Origin: Thozetella sp. PMI_491 | Taxonomy: Eukaryota; Ascomycota; Sordariomycetes; Chaetosphaeriales; Chaetosphaeriaceae | Length of the DNA stretch: 64,000 bases | Assembly (NCBI GenBank): GCA_021432635.1 | Contig: MU270019.1 | Span: 1,485,672 to 1,549,671 of the forward strand | Reading direction: 5' to 3' | Shown here: positions 1 through 9,528 of the stretch, in pieces | Layout of the letters: the number at the start of each line of letters is the position of its first letter | Numbering within the stretch: position 1 is the first letter of the stretch | The notes under the pieces: generated by a model | The model's input: the letters and a program-made list of their open reading frames with translations, nothing else | Told to the model about the DNA's origin: nothing | Databases searched by the model: none | Translations under genes and position numbers: made by a program

Positions 1-208
1 TTATAACTAACTGTTTTATTATAATCTCTATACAAAGGTATTCCAGCCAGACCTCTAGTCGCTGCTATACGCCGGCTTTTTAACAGCTCTAGCAGATCTT
101 TTATACGGTCCCTACGACGGATGCCTCTGACATTTTCCCTATGTAAGACACTTCAAGTACGCATCCCAAGTAGCTAAAAGTCGACTTGGGGAAACTAGCT
201 TATACTAG
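1..208. other. AT-rich stretch, possible eroded repeat or upstream intron and exons
   Basis: This AT-rich sequence has no usable reading frame. Its composition resembles RIP-eroded DNA, but no family can be named. It may also hold an intron or exons of the CorA-like gene that follows. Confidence 0.25.
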
Positions 209-679
209 ATAAGCAAATGGCACCAAGATAGTCTTGTCAGTCTCAGCACATTCAAATACCTGAAACAATTCATTCTGTACTGGTCTTCAAAATCATCTAA
301 TGTAGAAGACTCTGCTTTATTACTCGAGGATCTTGACGATGTCTCGTTCCAAACGCAGCATCTTATTCGAGCGTTTTCAGATACAACACAATTTGTTACT
401 TCTTTGATCCAATTGTTCGATATGAGACAGTCGGTCAGAGAGGCTATAAATGTAAGAAAAGTGACATACATTGCTTTAGTTTTCGTTCCTCTGTCGTGGG
501 CTGCAAGCATCTTCAGCATGACAGAACAGTACACTCCTGGTGGTTCTCAGTTTTGGATATATTGGGTTGTGGCAATACCATTACTAGTCCTGGTCTTTAG
601 TTTGTCTAGCGCGTTGCCGAGTCAAGTCTGGGGCCGGATAAGAGTGTTCATATTCACATTCCTCGGTATCATTCGGTAG
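209..679 (+). CDS. 3' exon of a CorA-like membrane protein (partial)
   Basis: This is the last exon of a fungal CorA-like protein. The open frame begins after a TAG at 206-208, whose AG can serve as a splice acceptor (CTAG at 205-208), and stops at 677-679, giving about 156 residues. A soluble helical stretch leads into two membrane segments, VTYIALVFVPLSWAASIFSM and FWIYWVVAIPLLVLVFSL. This matches the two-helix C-terminus of the CorA Mg2+ channel fold. The GMN signature expected after the first helix is replaced by SMT, as in many fungal CorA-like proteins not shown to carry magnesium. The upstream 200 bases are AT-rich and I cannot find earlier exons there, so the gene is either cut by the window edge or a remnant. 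Confidence 0.6.
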   Translation: MSKWHQDSLVSLSTFKYLKQFILYWSSKSSNVEDSALLLEDLDDVSFQTQHLIRAFSDTTQFVTSLIQLFDMRQSVREAINVRKVTYIALVFVPLSWAASIFSMTEQYTPGGSQFWIYWVVAIPLLVLVFSLSSALPSQVWGRIRVFIFTFLGIIR

Positions 680-1193
680 CATGTATGTTCTCTTTACGTC
701 TACTAAAAAGCACACGATATCACCTATTGTAACTAGAAAGAGTCTGCCAGTAAACTAATGGCCAACACTGGTGTTGTGATTCCCCCCTTGTAGCATAAGA
801 CCAGAAGAACATACGAGTCGTAGGCGTTTTAAACCTAATGCTCATACCATTCGAAATATTCAGTTTTCAAGTACCGTGCTTCTATGAAGACTCCGTCCGT
901 TTTGAGGTTATACGCCAGGTCAATATTAGAAGTCAGTGAGACAAAGGTTCTCAGCACCCTGAAGCGCACATAGGCTGTGTCCCCAACTTGATTTAATTTG
1001 CAAGAATTACTCATATGAAGACGATGGGCACTGAACTTGTACCCACTGTTCCTGGACACATGGCCTGGAACTTTGGGACCTGCCTCGGTACTTAGGTGCA
1101 TATATGCCGGGAACGGTAGACTCCAGATGATTGATGGTGGAATTTATTAAGAAATAACCAAAAACGGGAGCTCTTTAATCTATATTCGATGTC
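680..1193. other. intergenic, nothing recognised
   Basis: About 0.5 kb lies between the CorA-like exon and the aldolase pseudogene. An 88-codon frame on the minus strand (835-1101) has no recognisable domain and is probably chance. Confidence 0.4.
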
Positions 1194-2050
1194 TCAATAC
1201 CCCGAACGCGCAGCTTTCAGCTCGGCCGTGTACCAATTCTGAATGGCGCGAACATCGTAGCCTAAGGCTACGGTATCAACTACTTCTAGGTGTTTGCTAG
1301 CTAAAACTCTATCATTTGACAGCCTGGAAACCCATTTCCCATGCTTCCTGGCGGCGGCCACGATCTTTTTGATGGCTTCTACAAACTCAGGCTCGTCGCC
1401 TCTTGCGGGCACATAGCCGAGGACGGATAGAGCGAGGTCGTTGGGCCCTATGAAGATCATATCTTGATCCAAATAAGATTGATTCAGATAGCTGAGGGGC
1501 TGAGTCACTCACCGACACCTGGTACGGCGCAGATAGCATCGACGTTCTCAACGCCCATCTTGGTCTCAATTTGTATGGAAGTAATCGGCGTCTCGTTAGC
1601 TGTCTTGATGTACGTCGGGATGTCGATCCCGAGGGCGAGGCCGGGAAACGGCGAGCCCTACCACCTCAAGCCTTGAGGAGGAAACTTTGCATTTTGAATA
1701 ACAGCCCTGGCTTCCTCGGCGGTGTTGATCATAGGCAACACGATGCCCTGGGCGCCAGCATCCAAGGCGCGTTTGATCAGATCAACATGCGTCATCTGGA
1801 TTCGGACTAGTGGAGACACCCCTTGGGAAGCGATGGCAGCGACAGAGTTGTGCATGGTGTCGTCGCCGATGTGTCCATGCTCGCAGTCGACAACCACGGC
1901 GTCGAAGCCGCTGGAGGCTACAATCTGGGCTGTGCGAAAAGATGGTAGACCGAGAAAGGTTATAATCGGCTTCGAGTTTGCTTGGAGAGCATTGAGTAGT
2001 CGTAATTATGGGTTCTGTAACGTGGTTGTATGAGCGGACGGGTACGACAT
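1194..2050 (-). pseudogene. HpcH/HpaI-family aldolase with two in-frame stops
   Basis: This is a class II pyruvate aldolase-like gene (2,4-dihydroxyhept-2-ene-1,7-dioate aldolase/citrate lyase beta superfamily). The ATG is at 2050 and one 50-nt intron lies at 1463-1512 (GTGAGT...CAAG), giving 268 codons. Family landmarks are in order: VVDCEHGH (catalytic His), LVRIQ (Arg), SIQIET (metal-binding Glu) and FIGPNDLA (metal-binding Asp). The frame carries TAA about 15 codons in and TAG after PPQGLRW, where homologues as I recall them read RGQGS. Both fit CAA or CAG changed to TAA or TAG, as RIP would do. The body is otherwise well kept, so inactivation looks recent. It lies about 570 bp from a double RraA-type aldolase on the same strand. 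Readthrough or assembly error cannot be excluded. Confidence 0.75.
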
Positions 2051-2622
2051 CTTGAAGAATGACTTATGCGAACGCGGTTTTGACGAGAATAGAGTCAAAA
2101 TAACGAGTTTGCTGAATTTTACATAACATTAAGAGAGAGAGGGAAGGGGGAGTTATAAACGCTTGGGAGCTTGGAGCCGGCTTGGGCGCCTAGACCGACT
2201 TTGGATCGGCCTCAGCGCGGCGTGCCGGCAGAATTGTTTATCGTAGCCGGCCAACCTGCTCGGCAAATCGTATGGGTGCCGGTTTGCTACCCCACTAGTG
2301 GCCTACCGAATAGAGAGGAGGCAGATTTGGTTTCGGCGCTAAGAACTATAGGACATGCCCTTAACTAGGGGACATTTAACCTGTTATTCACCGAGCTCAG
2401 CCGACTTACCCTGAGCAGACTGCATCGTTTCTGTGTACCTCTATGCTATGTTCGTTTAGTTTGACTTGTTGCGCTCGATTGAGAGCTTGGCTGGAAGAGC
2501 GCTTGTTGAGACCAAGGTTGACAAGGTGAATGTTTGTGGAAAAGCCGGGAAAGAAGATAAAAGAGTGTTCTTTTCAGAACTGTCCTCTTAGGGCTCTTAA
2601 CTCTGATTCTGACATGTTACCC
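2051..2622. other. intergenic between two same-strand aldolase genes
   Basis: This holds the 5' side of the HpaI-like pseudogene and the 3' side of the double RraA gene. Purine runs occur near 2131-2153. No further gene is seen. Confidence 0.4.
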
Positions 2623-3996
2623 TTACCCTTTCCTCTGCAATGTGTGATATCCAAGCTTGTTCCGCGCCTCTGCAATCGTAGCGCCCGCGGATATCAGTTC
2701 CCTGATACCGGCCTCGCTCTTCTCAATTCTCTTCGCGAGTGCCGCTACCTCGCGGGCCCGGTCCCGTGGCACAATAACGACACCATTCGCGTCGGCCACG
2801 ACGATGTCGCAAGGACCAACACGCACCCTGCCCACGCCTATCGACTCATTGATGCCTCCGACCTGAACCCTATCCTTGCCCGTTCGCATCCATCGTCCGG
2901 CGGTGAAAATCGGATAGCCGTCGCTGATGGCACGGTCGACATCCCGGCACACCCCGTCGATGACGGTGCCAGCAATGCCTCGTAAGCCAGCGTACTGCGT
3001 CATGATGTCCCCCCAGACGGTGCAGTCCGTACGACCGCCGTTGTCGATGACCACGAAATACCCAACGGGGACGTCGTCGACGAAATCACCGACGCTTCCG
3101 GGCGGATCGCTGGCGGGTACATAACGTACTGTAAAAGCTGGCCCGACTGTGGTTTTCTTGTAATTGGTCAGGGGCATGATGCTAAATGCCTGCCCTGGGA
3201 TGCCGAGCTTGTCTAGGGCGTCCGAGACTCCGGCGGTATCGGAGTCAGCGAATAAAGCTACCAACTCTTGGTCCTCGGGCGAGGCTTTCTTTGGATTCCT
3301 TTGAGATTTACCCGGCGTCCCCGTCCCAGTGACGGATGAAGAAGCTACAATGGCTTCAAACTGTTTATCGTGCATAACCTCTGCCACTGGACGCCCGGCT
3401 CGGACTTCACTGACCATGCCTTTCTGGCGGCTATCGATGCGCTCGCCTAGATCTAGCACTTCCTGGACCCGGCTAGCCGGCACGAAGACCGTCCCACAGT
3501 TATCTGCAATCACATAGTCGTCCTGATGAACCGTGACGCCTCGCATCTCCACGGGCGTGCCGGAATCAATCTGTACCACCCTATTGCGACCACTAATCAT
3601 GGTCACACCGAGGCCAAAGAGAGGATATCCAATATCGCGGCTCCCGTCAATGTCGCGACTCATGCCATCAATGACGGAACCCCGGATGTTCTTCACTTTG
3701 GCGGCGTTGGCGATGATATCACCCCAGCACGAGATACCCTCCGCACCACCGGCTATGACCAGAATGCGGTCATTTGTCGTTACCGCGTCGATCACCGGTG
3801 TGATCAAGTGTACCGTGGGTGGTGCGCCCTGGATCTTGGGGCCTAGTTTGACGGTGCTGGCACGGCCAACAATTTTGGGGCAGCCCCAAAGAGGTCGGAG
3901 ACCATAGGTAGCTTCTGGAAGTTCAAGGAAATCCAACGCGTCAGAAACCGTGTTGGTGTCCAGCGCTGCGAGGCGGTCAAGGTGAGTGTCGCCCAT
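2623..3996 (-). CDS. tandem RraA-like / HMG aldolase fusion protein
   Basis: This intronless gene of 457 residues contains two complete RraA-fold domains. Domain 1 (about 1-215) has WGDIIANAA near 91-99 and RGSVIDGMSRD near 105-115. Domain 2 (about 245-457) has WGDIMTQYA near 328-336 and AGTVIDGVCRD near 342-352. The GxxxDGxxRD element supplies the metal and substrate Arg/Asp pair in 4-hydroxy-4-methyl-2-oxoglutarate (HMG) and oxaloacetate-cleaving aldolases of this family, so both halves look catalytically competent. Family members are usually single-domain, near 210-240 residues, and form trimers or hexamers. I chose the ATG at 3996 because an upstream in-frame ATG at 4059 would add a hydrophobic 21-residue tail the family lacks. 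Database names such as demethylmenaquinone methyltransferase for RraA proteins are historical errors. A keto-acid aldolase in aromatic catabolism is the best guess. Confidence 0.85.
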   Translation of the reverse strand: MGDTHLDRLAALDTNTVSDALDFLELPEATYGLRPLWGCPKIVGRASTVKLGPKIQGAPPTVHLITPVIDAVTTNDRILVIAGGAEGISCWGDIIANAAKVKNIRGSVIDGMSRDIDGSRDIGYPLFGLGVTMISGRNRVVQIDSGTPVEMRGVTVHQDDYVIADNCGTVFVPASRVQEVLDLGERIDSRQKGMVSEVRAGRPVAEVMHDKQFEAIVASSSVTGTGTPGKSQRNPKKASPEDQELVALFADSDTAGVSDALDKLGIPGQAFSIMPLTNYKKTTVGPAFTVRYVPASDPPGSVGDFVDDVPVGYFVVIDNGGRTDCTVWGDIMTQYAGLRGIAGTVIDGVCRDVDRAISDGYPIFTAGRWMRTGKDRVQVGGINESIGVGRVRVGPCDIVVADANGVVIVPRDRAREVAALAKRIEKSEAGIRELISAGATIAEARNKLGYHTLQRKG

Positions 3997-4865
3997 AGTG
4001 AAGTCCCGAGAAAGAGACCAAAAAATAACGAGAAAGAAGTCGGACGAAACAAGATGCAAAAGAGCCTACAGATCCATATAGGTAATCGGCCATTGGTGAC
4101 AACGAGTTCTGTGTCGGCCAAAAGTTGAGGTCGCCGATTGGATCGGCTCTAGCACGCACACCACCGAGGCCAGCCCCTCATCCACATTTGTATGCCCGCA
4201 TCGTGCCAGCACGACATGCTCGACTCGCATTTAGTGGGTCTCTAGATAACTAGACCTGCTTGGGGTAATAACTGGAATTTGTAGGCTCAGAGCCGCTATT
4301 AGTGGGAGGCAAGATAGACCAAATCTACGCTCTACGAGTGGACTGTCGATAAGACACTACAACGGCAAAAGGACACCATAACGAAGTAGCAGCCACCTCG
4401 GTCATGTGAAAAAAAAAATTAAAAAAAAAAAAAAAAAGAGGAGAGAGGAGCAGAAAGTAAGCAAAGGGCGTCAGTAGCCAGTCAAAGATGCTAACGGTCT
4501 AGGGCCGAGGCATGGTATTGCGGCGAAACATCAAACACGCCGACATAGGCTTGGCAGCTTCGTGGGGTGCCAGTTGGTCTAACGCTACGCAAGACATTCA
4601 TGTGAATTTGTAAACACGCCAGCTCGGCCATCACTTAGGTCCACCAGCAAAAACTGACTCGACCTCAGCGAAAAATTACCGGCATGTAGAGTGGTGCATA
4701 ATATGACTTGGGCGAGTACCGCCGATGAACTTTGCTTTAGCCAAGACTGGTTCCCTTCAGCTTTATAATGATTCAATTCAAACGTCTTGCGGTGCTTATT
4801 ATACGGCGTCTAATTATCAAAATAAGTGTGCCACACAATGGCTAGACCCAGAAGGCCTCGAACAT
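3997..4865. other. intergenic region with A-rich tract
   Basis: This is the divergent promoter region between the double RraA gene (minus) and the hydrolase gene (plus). An almost pure A tract lies at about 4409-4437, followed by GA-rich sequence. No gene is recognised. Confidence 0.45.
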
Positions 4866-5704
4866 ATGGACGACATGGCGACTGTGTTAGGCGGGAGTAG
4901 TGAACTTCGACACGAATCCCTCCATATTTCAGTCCAGGGTGTGTCTATCATCGTTGCCATTGCCCGTCGTGATGAACCTCTAGCGCCCATTTTGTTCTTG
5001 CGTGGGTTTGGCGGAAGCAAGGAAGACTATCTGGATGTAGTCCTGCACCCTTCGTTCAATAACCGCGCTTTTGTCCCGTTCGATGCGCCCGGCTGCGGTA
5101 AAACGACTGTTGCGGACGTCTCCAAAATTCTATTCCCTTCCTCGTCAAAACAGCAGAGGCAGTCCTCGACGCCCTCAACGTTAAGCGCTTCCATCTTCTT
5201 GGTCACTCGATGGGAGGACTCGCCGGTCTTGAGCTGGCGACGCTGCACCCGGGAGCTATCCTAAGTTTTGTCAACATCAAAGGCAACCTGGCGCCAGAGG
5301 ACTGCTTTCTTAGTGGGCAGATCTTCACTTGGGCGGACGAAGATTCGGAAGAGTTCTTGGCGAATTTTATTGAGAGAAACTACCTTTCGCCTCTCTTCTC
5401 CGCGCCTCTGTACGCTTCTAACGTCCGATCTAAAGTCCGAGCCGACGCGGTCAGGGGCATCTTCGAGTCTATGGTACATCTCTCTGATGAGGGAGGCCTG
5501 CTGGCTAAGTTCCTGTCGCTGCCTTTTCCTCGCATGTTCATGTATGGCGAACAGTATAGAACGCTTTCTTATTTATCTACACTTGGAGAGAGAGGAGTCT
5601 GTTTAGCTGAGATACCCTATTGTGGCCATTTCCCTATGTACTCAAACCCTGTCGCGATGTGGAATTCCTTGTCTCAGTTCCTAGCCGATTCTGAACAGAG
5701 CTAG
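4866..5704 (+). pseudogene. alpha/beta hydrolase with a frameshift
   Basis: The gene starts at MDDMATVLGG and encodes an alpha/beta-hydrolase fold. ILFLRGFGGSKEDY near the start is the oxyanion-hole region, GHSMGG carries the nucleophile Ser (codon 5207-5209), and CGHFPMYSNP near the end carries the catalytic His. The N-terminal part reads in one frame to about 5130, and the rest, from IPFLVKTAEAVLDAL on, reads in another. The change is abrupt and there is no room for an intron, so one base seems lost near 5126-5134. The product would otherwise be about 280 residues, normal for the family. Substrate is unknown. Either the gene is dead or the assembly has an error here. An upstream in-frame ATG at 4725 is less likely as start. 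Confidence 0.65.
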
Positions 5705-6325
5705 ACAATGCTGAAGAGACTTGCACACTATTTCTAGCTTTCATGGATTAGCCATAGCAATAAACTAAACAAGTACTCGTTGCCGCCGCTTCTAGTAAAT
5801 ATGTTCTGCCGCGATGGCACACGAGCTTCCATCCTCGAGCTCAATGCCAGCATCAGGTCTACCAACCGCCTTATCAACCATCTAAGCACCATGCTTCCTG
5901 CGCCAAGACGATCCAACGCTCGCGCTTCCATCACGCCCCCAAGCCAAGGAGCCGGGGGGGGAGGGAGCGTGGTCGCGTCGATAGCACCCACCCAATGGAC
6001 TGTGAGATCACGTTAGCCGCATTCTACGAATACCTGGCGAGGCTGGCGCTACTGGCTCTATTGACAGAACACCCCTGCCCCCATCACGGAGCACCTTCTC
6101 AAACCGGTAGCTTGGCCCAAGAATCCCACGATATGCTGTATAAAAGGTAGGGCAGGGCCCTCCACCTGGTCAACCGATGACACGACGGCAGAAATCTCCC
6201 GCTACACCCCATCCTTCCCAGCCATAGGTGGGTTCTGGACCAAGAGTTGCTCATGAGGCTCTCACTCTTGGTCTTGGCTGCCTGCCTGGCAACCAGCGCT
6301 GTGCAAGCCCCGTGCATTTCCAACA
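5705..6325. other. intergenic with an orphan signal-peptide-like frame
   Basis: An ATG at 6253 opens a 36-codon frame starting MRLSLLVLAACLATSAVQA, which looks like a signal peptide. It is in a different phase from the membrane-protein frame that follows. It may be that gene's first exon joined by an intron I cannot place, or an unrelated remnant. A G-rich run lies at 5952-5964. Confidence 0.35.
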
Positions 6326-7402
6326 ATGGTTCGCACAATACAGCGCATGGTTCAAAAAGTTAATCAGAGGGCCTTGCCAAAGCGTCTACGTCGACTAATT
6401 TACATGAACGAATATTCTCCCTCATGTACCTATCAAGGTTGCGAGTCTGGGAGGCTCGTCCACTGCCTCCTTAGCGAATCTTCCGAGGCCCTCAAGGCGA
6501 ATATGGCCGCCGCAGCCGTCCTGCTAGGGCTGCTCCCGACAACGTTGAGCCTCGTCGGGTCCAACACCGTTGATACTGGCGTTCTCGCCCTCCGTCGGCC
6601 GTTGCCTGCGGCAATGTTGGCGGCCGGCGCGCCGTCGGTCGCCCTGATGCGCATGTTCGACTATGATGACCCTGTCGAGATGATGAGCAAGATACCGGAG
6701 GGCCTCAGCATCCCAGAGTTCAAGGGACCCATGTCCACCGCAGTAGTAGCCGGGGAATACATCCTTGCAGCAGCTGCGGTGGCCAACTTAGGACACTTGA
6801 GTTATCTTTTGTGCATCCAGGCTGTCTGCAGCTTCACGTCCGATACTTCGTACCATCCCGCTCTGCGGGCGTTCCTCACCCTAGCCCTTCAAGCATGGGG
6901 TACATTCACAGTTGGCATTCGACTGAGAGTCCGAGACCCAGTCGTGGATACAGACGGGCTCGGGGCACCCAACTCCTGGCTCGTCAGAAGCCGGACGAGG
7001 TTTTCGCGACTACTCGCTACGGAGTTCCAATCCAGTTTCTGCGATCTCAAGGGAGGTCCAATCGAACTGGAGCCAATTGTGAAGTCAAATTTGTTCATAT
7101 TCTTCAACTAGCTCACTTCGATATTTACGGTGGCCCACATTTTCTACGGCACGCTTGTCTTTTCAAGCCTCTTGTTCATCAGTACTGTAGACGCTGTGCA
7201 AATTATTGCTCGGTTTATTGCGTCAACGGTGGTGTGTAGAATAATTCTCGTATTCGAGATCTCCGGGCTACAAAAGAGAGTGAAGATGCAGGACCCTAAT
7301 GAGGTGGTCCCAACGCAGGTCACCTCCGTGACTGACATGCCGATAAAGCGAGAGAGAGGTCAGGATATAGCTCGCCAGACGGAGATAGTTCTAGACAGGT
7401 AA
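6326..7402 (+). pseudogene. fungal multi-pass membrane protein gene with an internal stop
   Basis: The frame resembles an uncharacterised integral membrane protein family of Sordariomycetes, which as I recall has a CTYxGC..GRLVNC start, then KANMAAAAVLLGLLPT, GSNTV, an ALRRP segment and paired membrane helices. Here CTYQGCESGRLVHCLL, ANMAAAAVLLGLLPTTLSLV and VVAGEYILAAAAVANLGHLSY are clear. A TAG at 7109-7111 interrupts the frame, but the same frame continues with AHIFYGTLVFSSLLFISTVD and a charged tail to 7402, as expected for the last helices. The stop fits CAG changed to TAG. The start could be the ATG at 6326 or at 6404. If the stop is real the product lacks its last helices. Function is unknown. 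Confidence 0.55.
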
Positions 7403-8360
7403 TGATCGACAATACCGAAGTTCTGCAATTGACTTTGCTGCTGCGAGAAGTAGAATACTGGAAGTCACTCGATTCCCCGCGAGGCCGAATTCAAAACGAT
7501 CCATAACTTATAGTTCTCGCCGAAGGAGCAGCTCGATTAGATTGGAGGGGTGATGCCAGCTTGACACTTTCAAAAACCAGGCTGAGCCAGAGTTTTCAGG
7601 TATACGTGTTGTTAGTGATGACTGCGCAGTCTAAACATAGCACTTCCCGATTGTAGAAGGGGCGTTTTTAAATCGGGTAAGCGGGTGGAAGCAAGATTGT
7701 AGTATACACTGGAGGTGGGGGAGAGGGGCTTGTCCGGGGGTTGACGTTGGGGTGGTCTCGATTCTTTCCTCTTACAATGCTCACCGCGCCTTACCTAATG
7801 CAGTAAACGAAGTACAGTTGTTCCCTTCAACAACTTTTGTATCGTACCCAGGCTCGTACGTCAGTCGGTAATTTGGATTAGCCCGCATCACCGGCGTGCA
7901 CAGGTATATGATCATATCCGCGAGCCAATTAATTTCCTATTTTCCCCCATACTGGCTGTCGATGCCTGCCCTCACCACGGGCCGTGGCGTTGATACGGCA
8001 CAGTAATTGGTGAGGCTCAACAACCGAGGCTGCTGGGGCTGTCATCCGGAGTTCACTAGTTGCTCAACACAGCACGGGGCCGGCATTTTACTCAATCCCG
8101 CTGGCTTAGGGCCCTAAAGGCCACGTTTCCACGCAATGATATCCCGTTCGGGATATATGCGAGAAAAATAGACTAGGCATATAGCTGAGGATTGAACTAC
8201 CTGTACGACGCATGACGTGTATCGCCGCTACGGTGTATAAATAAGATCACGGACAACGCTCAACATCTTCTCGAGCTCATCCTATCTAACCAGGGAATCA
8301 TCGTAGCAAACTTTACAAGAGTCAAATATTCAGGATAAATCACACACTCCGTTCTTGATC
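7403..8360. other. intergenic; no gene seen
   Basis: Nearly 1 kb without a credible reading frame. Its right end holds the promoter of the GFA-type gene. Confidence 0.5.
8236..8243 (+). promoter_or_regulatory. TATA-like box of the GFA-type gene
   Basis: TATAAATA lies about 118 bases before the ATG at 8361, in otherwise mixed-composition DNA. The spacing would allow a leader of roughly 80-90 nt. Confidence 0.35.
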
Positions 8361-8966
8361 ATGGCAACCGAAGCAACTCCCCAAGTACGCCGCCCGTTTA
8401 AAGGGTCATGCCACTGTGGCTCAACCAAGTATATCGTATACATCAACACCCCCCACAAAGTCCCTTCTCGAGACAGCTTCCCCGTACAGGTCACATATCG
8501 TTGCAATTGCACGGCATGTCATAAGACGGGGATACTCCACCTGCGCCTCGAGAGCGCACCGGACGACTTTATCCTGCTCTCACCGCTCGATCCACTTAGT
8601 GAGCTAGGCGACTATCAGTGCAATAACAGGAATCTCCACTGGCTCTTCTGCAAGACGTGCGGCGTCCGGTGCTTCACATTCATGGGGAAGCATGAGGTGG
8701 TTGAGGACGAGCTGCCCGGCGTCAGCCCAGACGGCGAGAAGACCCGGTTCTGGCACGTGGTCAAGGAGGGCTGGGTCGAGGGTGGCAAGGCAACTGGGTG
8801 TTACTTGAGTGTCAATACACTGACGCTTGATGCTGGCCAGGACGGCATTGATCTTGTTGAGTGGACAGAGAAGAAGAAGGTGATGTATGCCGACAATCTG
8901 GAGCTGGATGGGAAGCCGAAGGGAGAACGGTCTCTGGAGAAGCCATTCCCGGGAGGATGCTTCTAG
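8361..8966 (+). CDS. GFA/CENP-V domain zinc protein
   Basis: This intronless gene of 201 residues belongs to the glutathione-dependent formaldehyde-activating (GFA, DUF636) fold. The zinc ligands are visible: GSCHCGSTKY (Cys17, Cys19), CNCTACHKTG (Cys48, Cys50, Cys53) and FCKTCG (Cys97, Cys100). This is the usual pattern of two structural zinc sites, one able to bind thiol adducts. Bacterial Gfa was proposed to catalyse S-hydroxymethylglutathione formation, but most fungal members have no known substrate. The ATG sits within GATCATGGC, a fair fungal start context. The tail after residue 110 is longer than in the minimal GFA domain. Confidence 0.85.
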   Translation: MATEATPQVRRPFKGSCHCGSTKYIVYINTPHKVPSRDSFPVQVTYRCNCTACHKTGILHLRLESAPDDFILLSPLDPLSELGDYQCNNRNLHWLFCKTCGVRCFTFMGKHEVVEDELPGVSPDGEKTRFWHVVKEGWVEGGKATGCYLSVNTLTLDAGQDGIDLVEWTEKKKVMYADNLELDGKPKGERSLEKPFPGGCF

Positions 8967-9528
8967 GTTCTCTTCGTCTGCAAGATCAGGACTACGTCGC
9001 TTCAGAGTTCGGAAGATTTCTAGATAATCGCCTCTCTAACTTGAATTAATTCGATATTAATGATAACTTCTATCTCGACATACTTCTCCGCGCCGTCTTG
9101 GTTCCTCTTCGTGTTGACCTAGCAACTTGAGGTTATCCATGGGCTTGACTACCTATGGGCTTCACTGCCGTGCCACCCTCGAAATTAGTCGCCGTGCTTT
9201 TCTCCCAGTTTTGGAGAAATAAAACATTACCTCCTGGGTGGTTGTGAATTGGTGCCGTGGCTGTTTGACAAAGAGTAAAGTCATGGTTATTGCCGTAGCC
9301 AAGTCCCGATATCGGCCGTTGGGAGACAAAGCCATGCCATGCATAGGCTATTTCACTGGCATCTGCCGTCATACATGTGGAGGCTAGTGCTAGAGACCCA
9401 CCTAAAGTGAAGCTATCCATCACCACCTCCTCGGGCTGCCATTTTGGATTGTCCCATGGGTGCGACGAGTATCATCGACACCGGCGGATCTGCTTACGCA
9501 TATACATACATATCTACGCTAGCCAGAC
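8967..9528. other. intergenic
   Basis: No recognisable gene. A 97-codon frame on the minus strand (9133-9426) begins with a weakly hydrophobic leader and has no known domain, so I do not call it. Confidence 0.4.

Noticed and set aside
4409-4437. A-rich tract as the tail of a retroposed copy
   Set aside because: No coding or structural remains lie upstream of it and no target duplication is visible.
7076-7111. A 33-nt in-frame intron that would remove the stop in the membrane-protein gene
   Set aside because: It is shorter than any normal spliceosomal intron and lacks a good donor or branch site.
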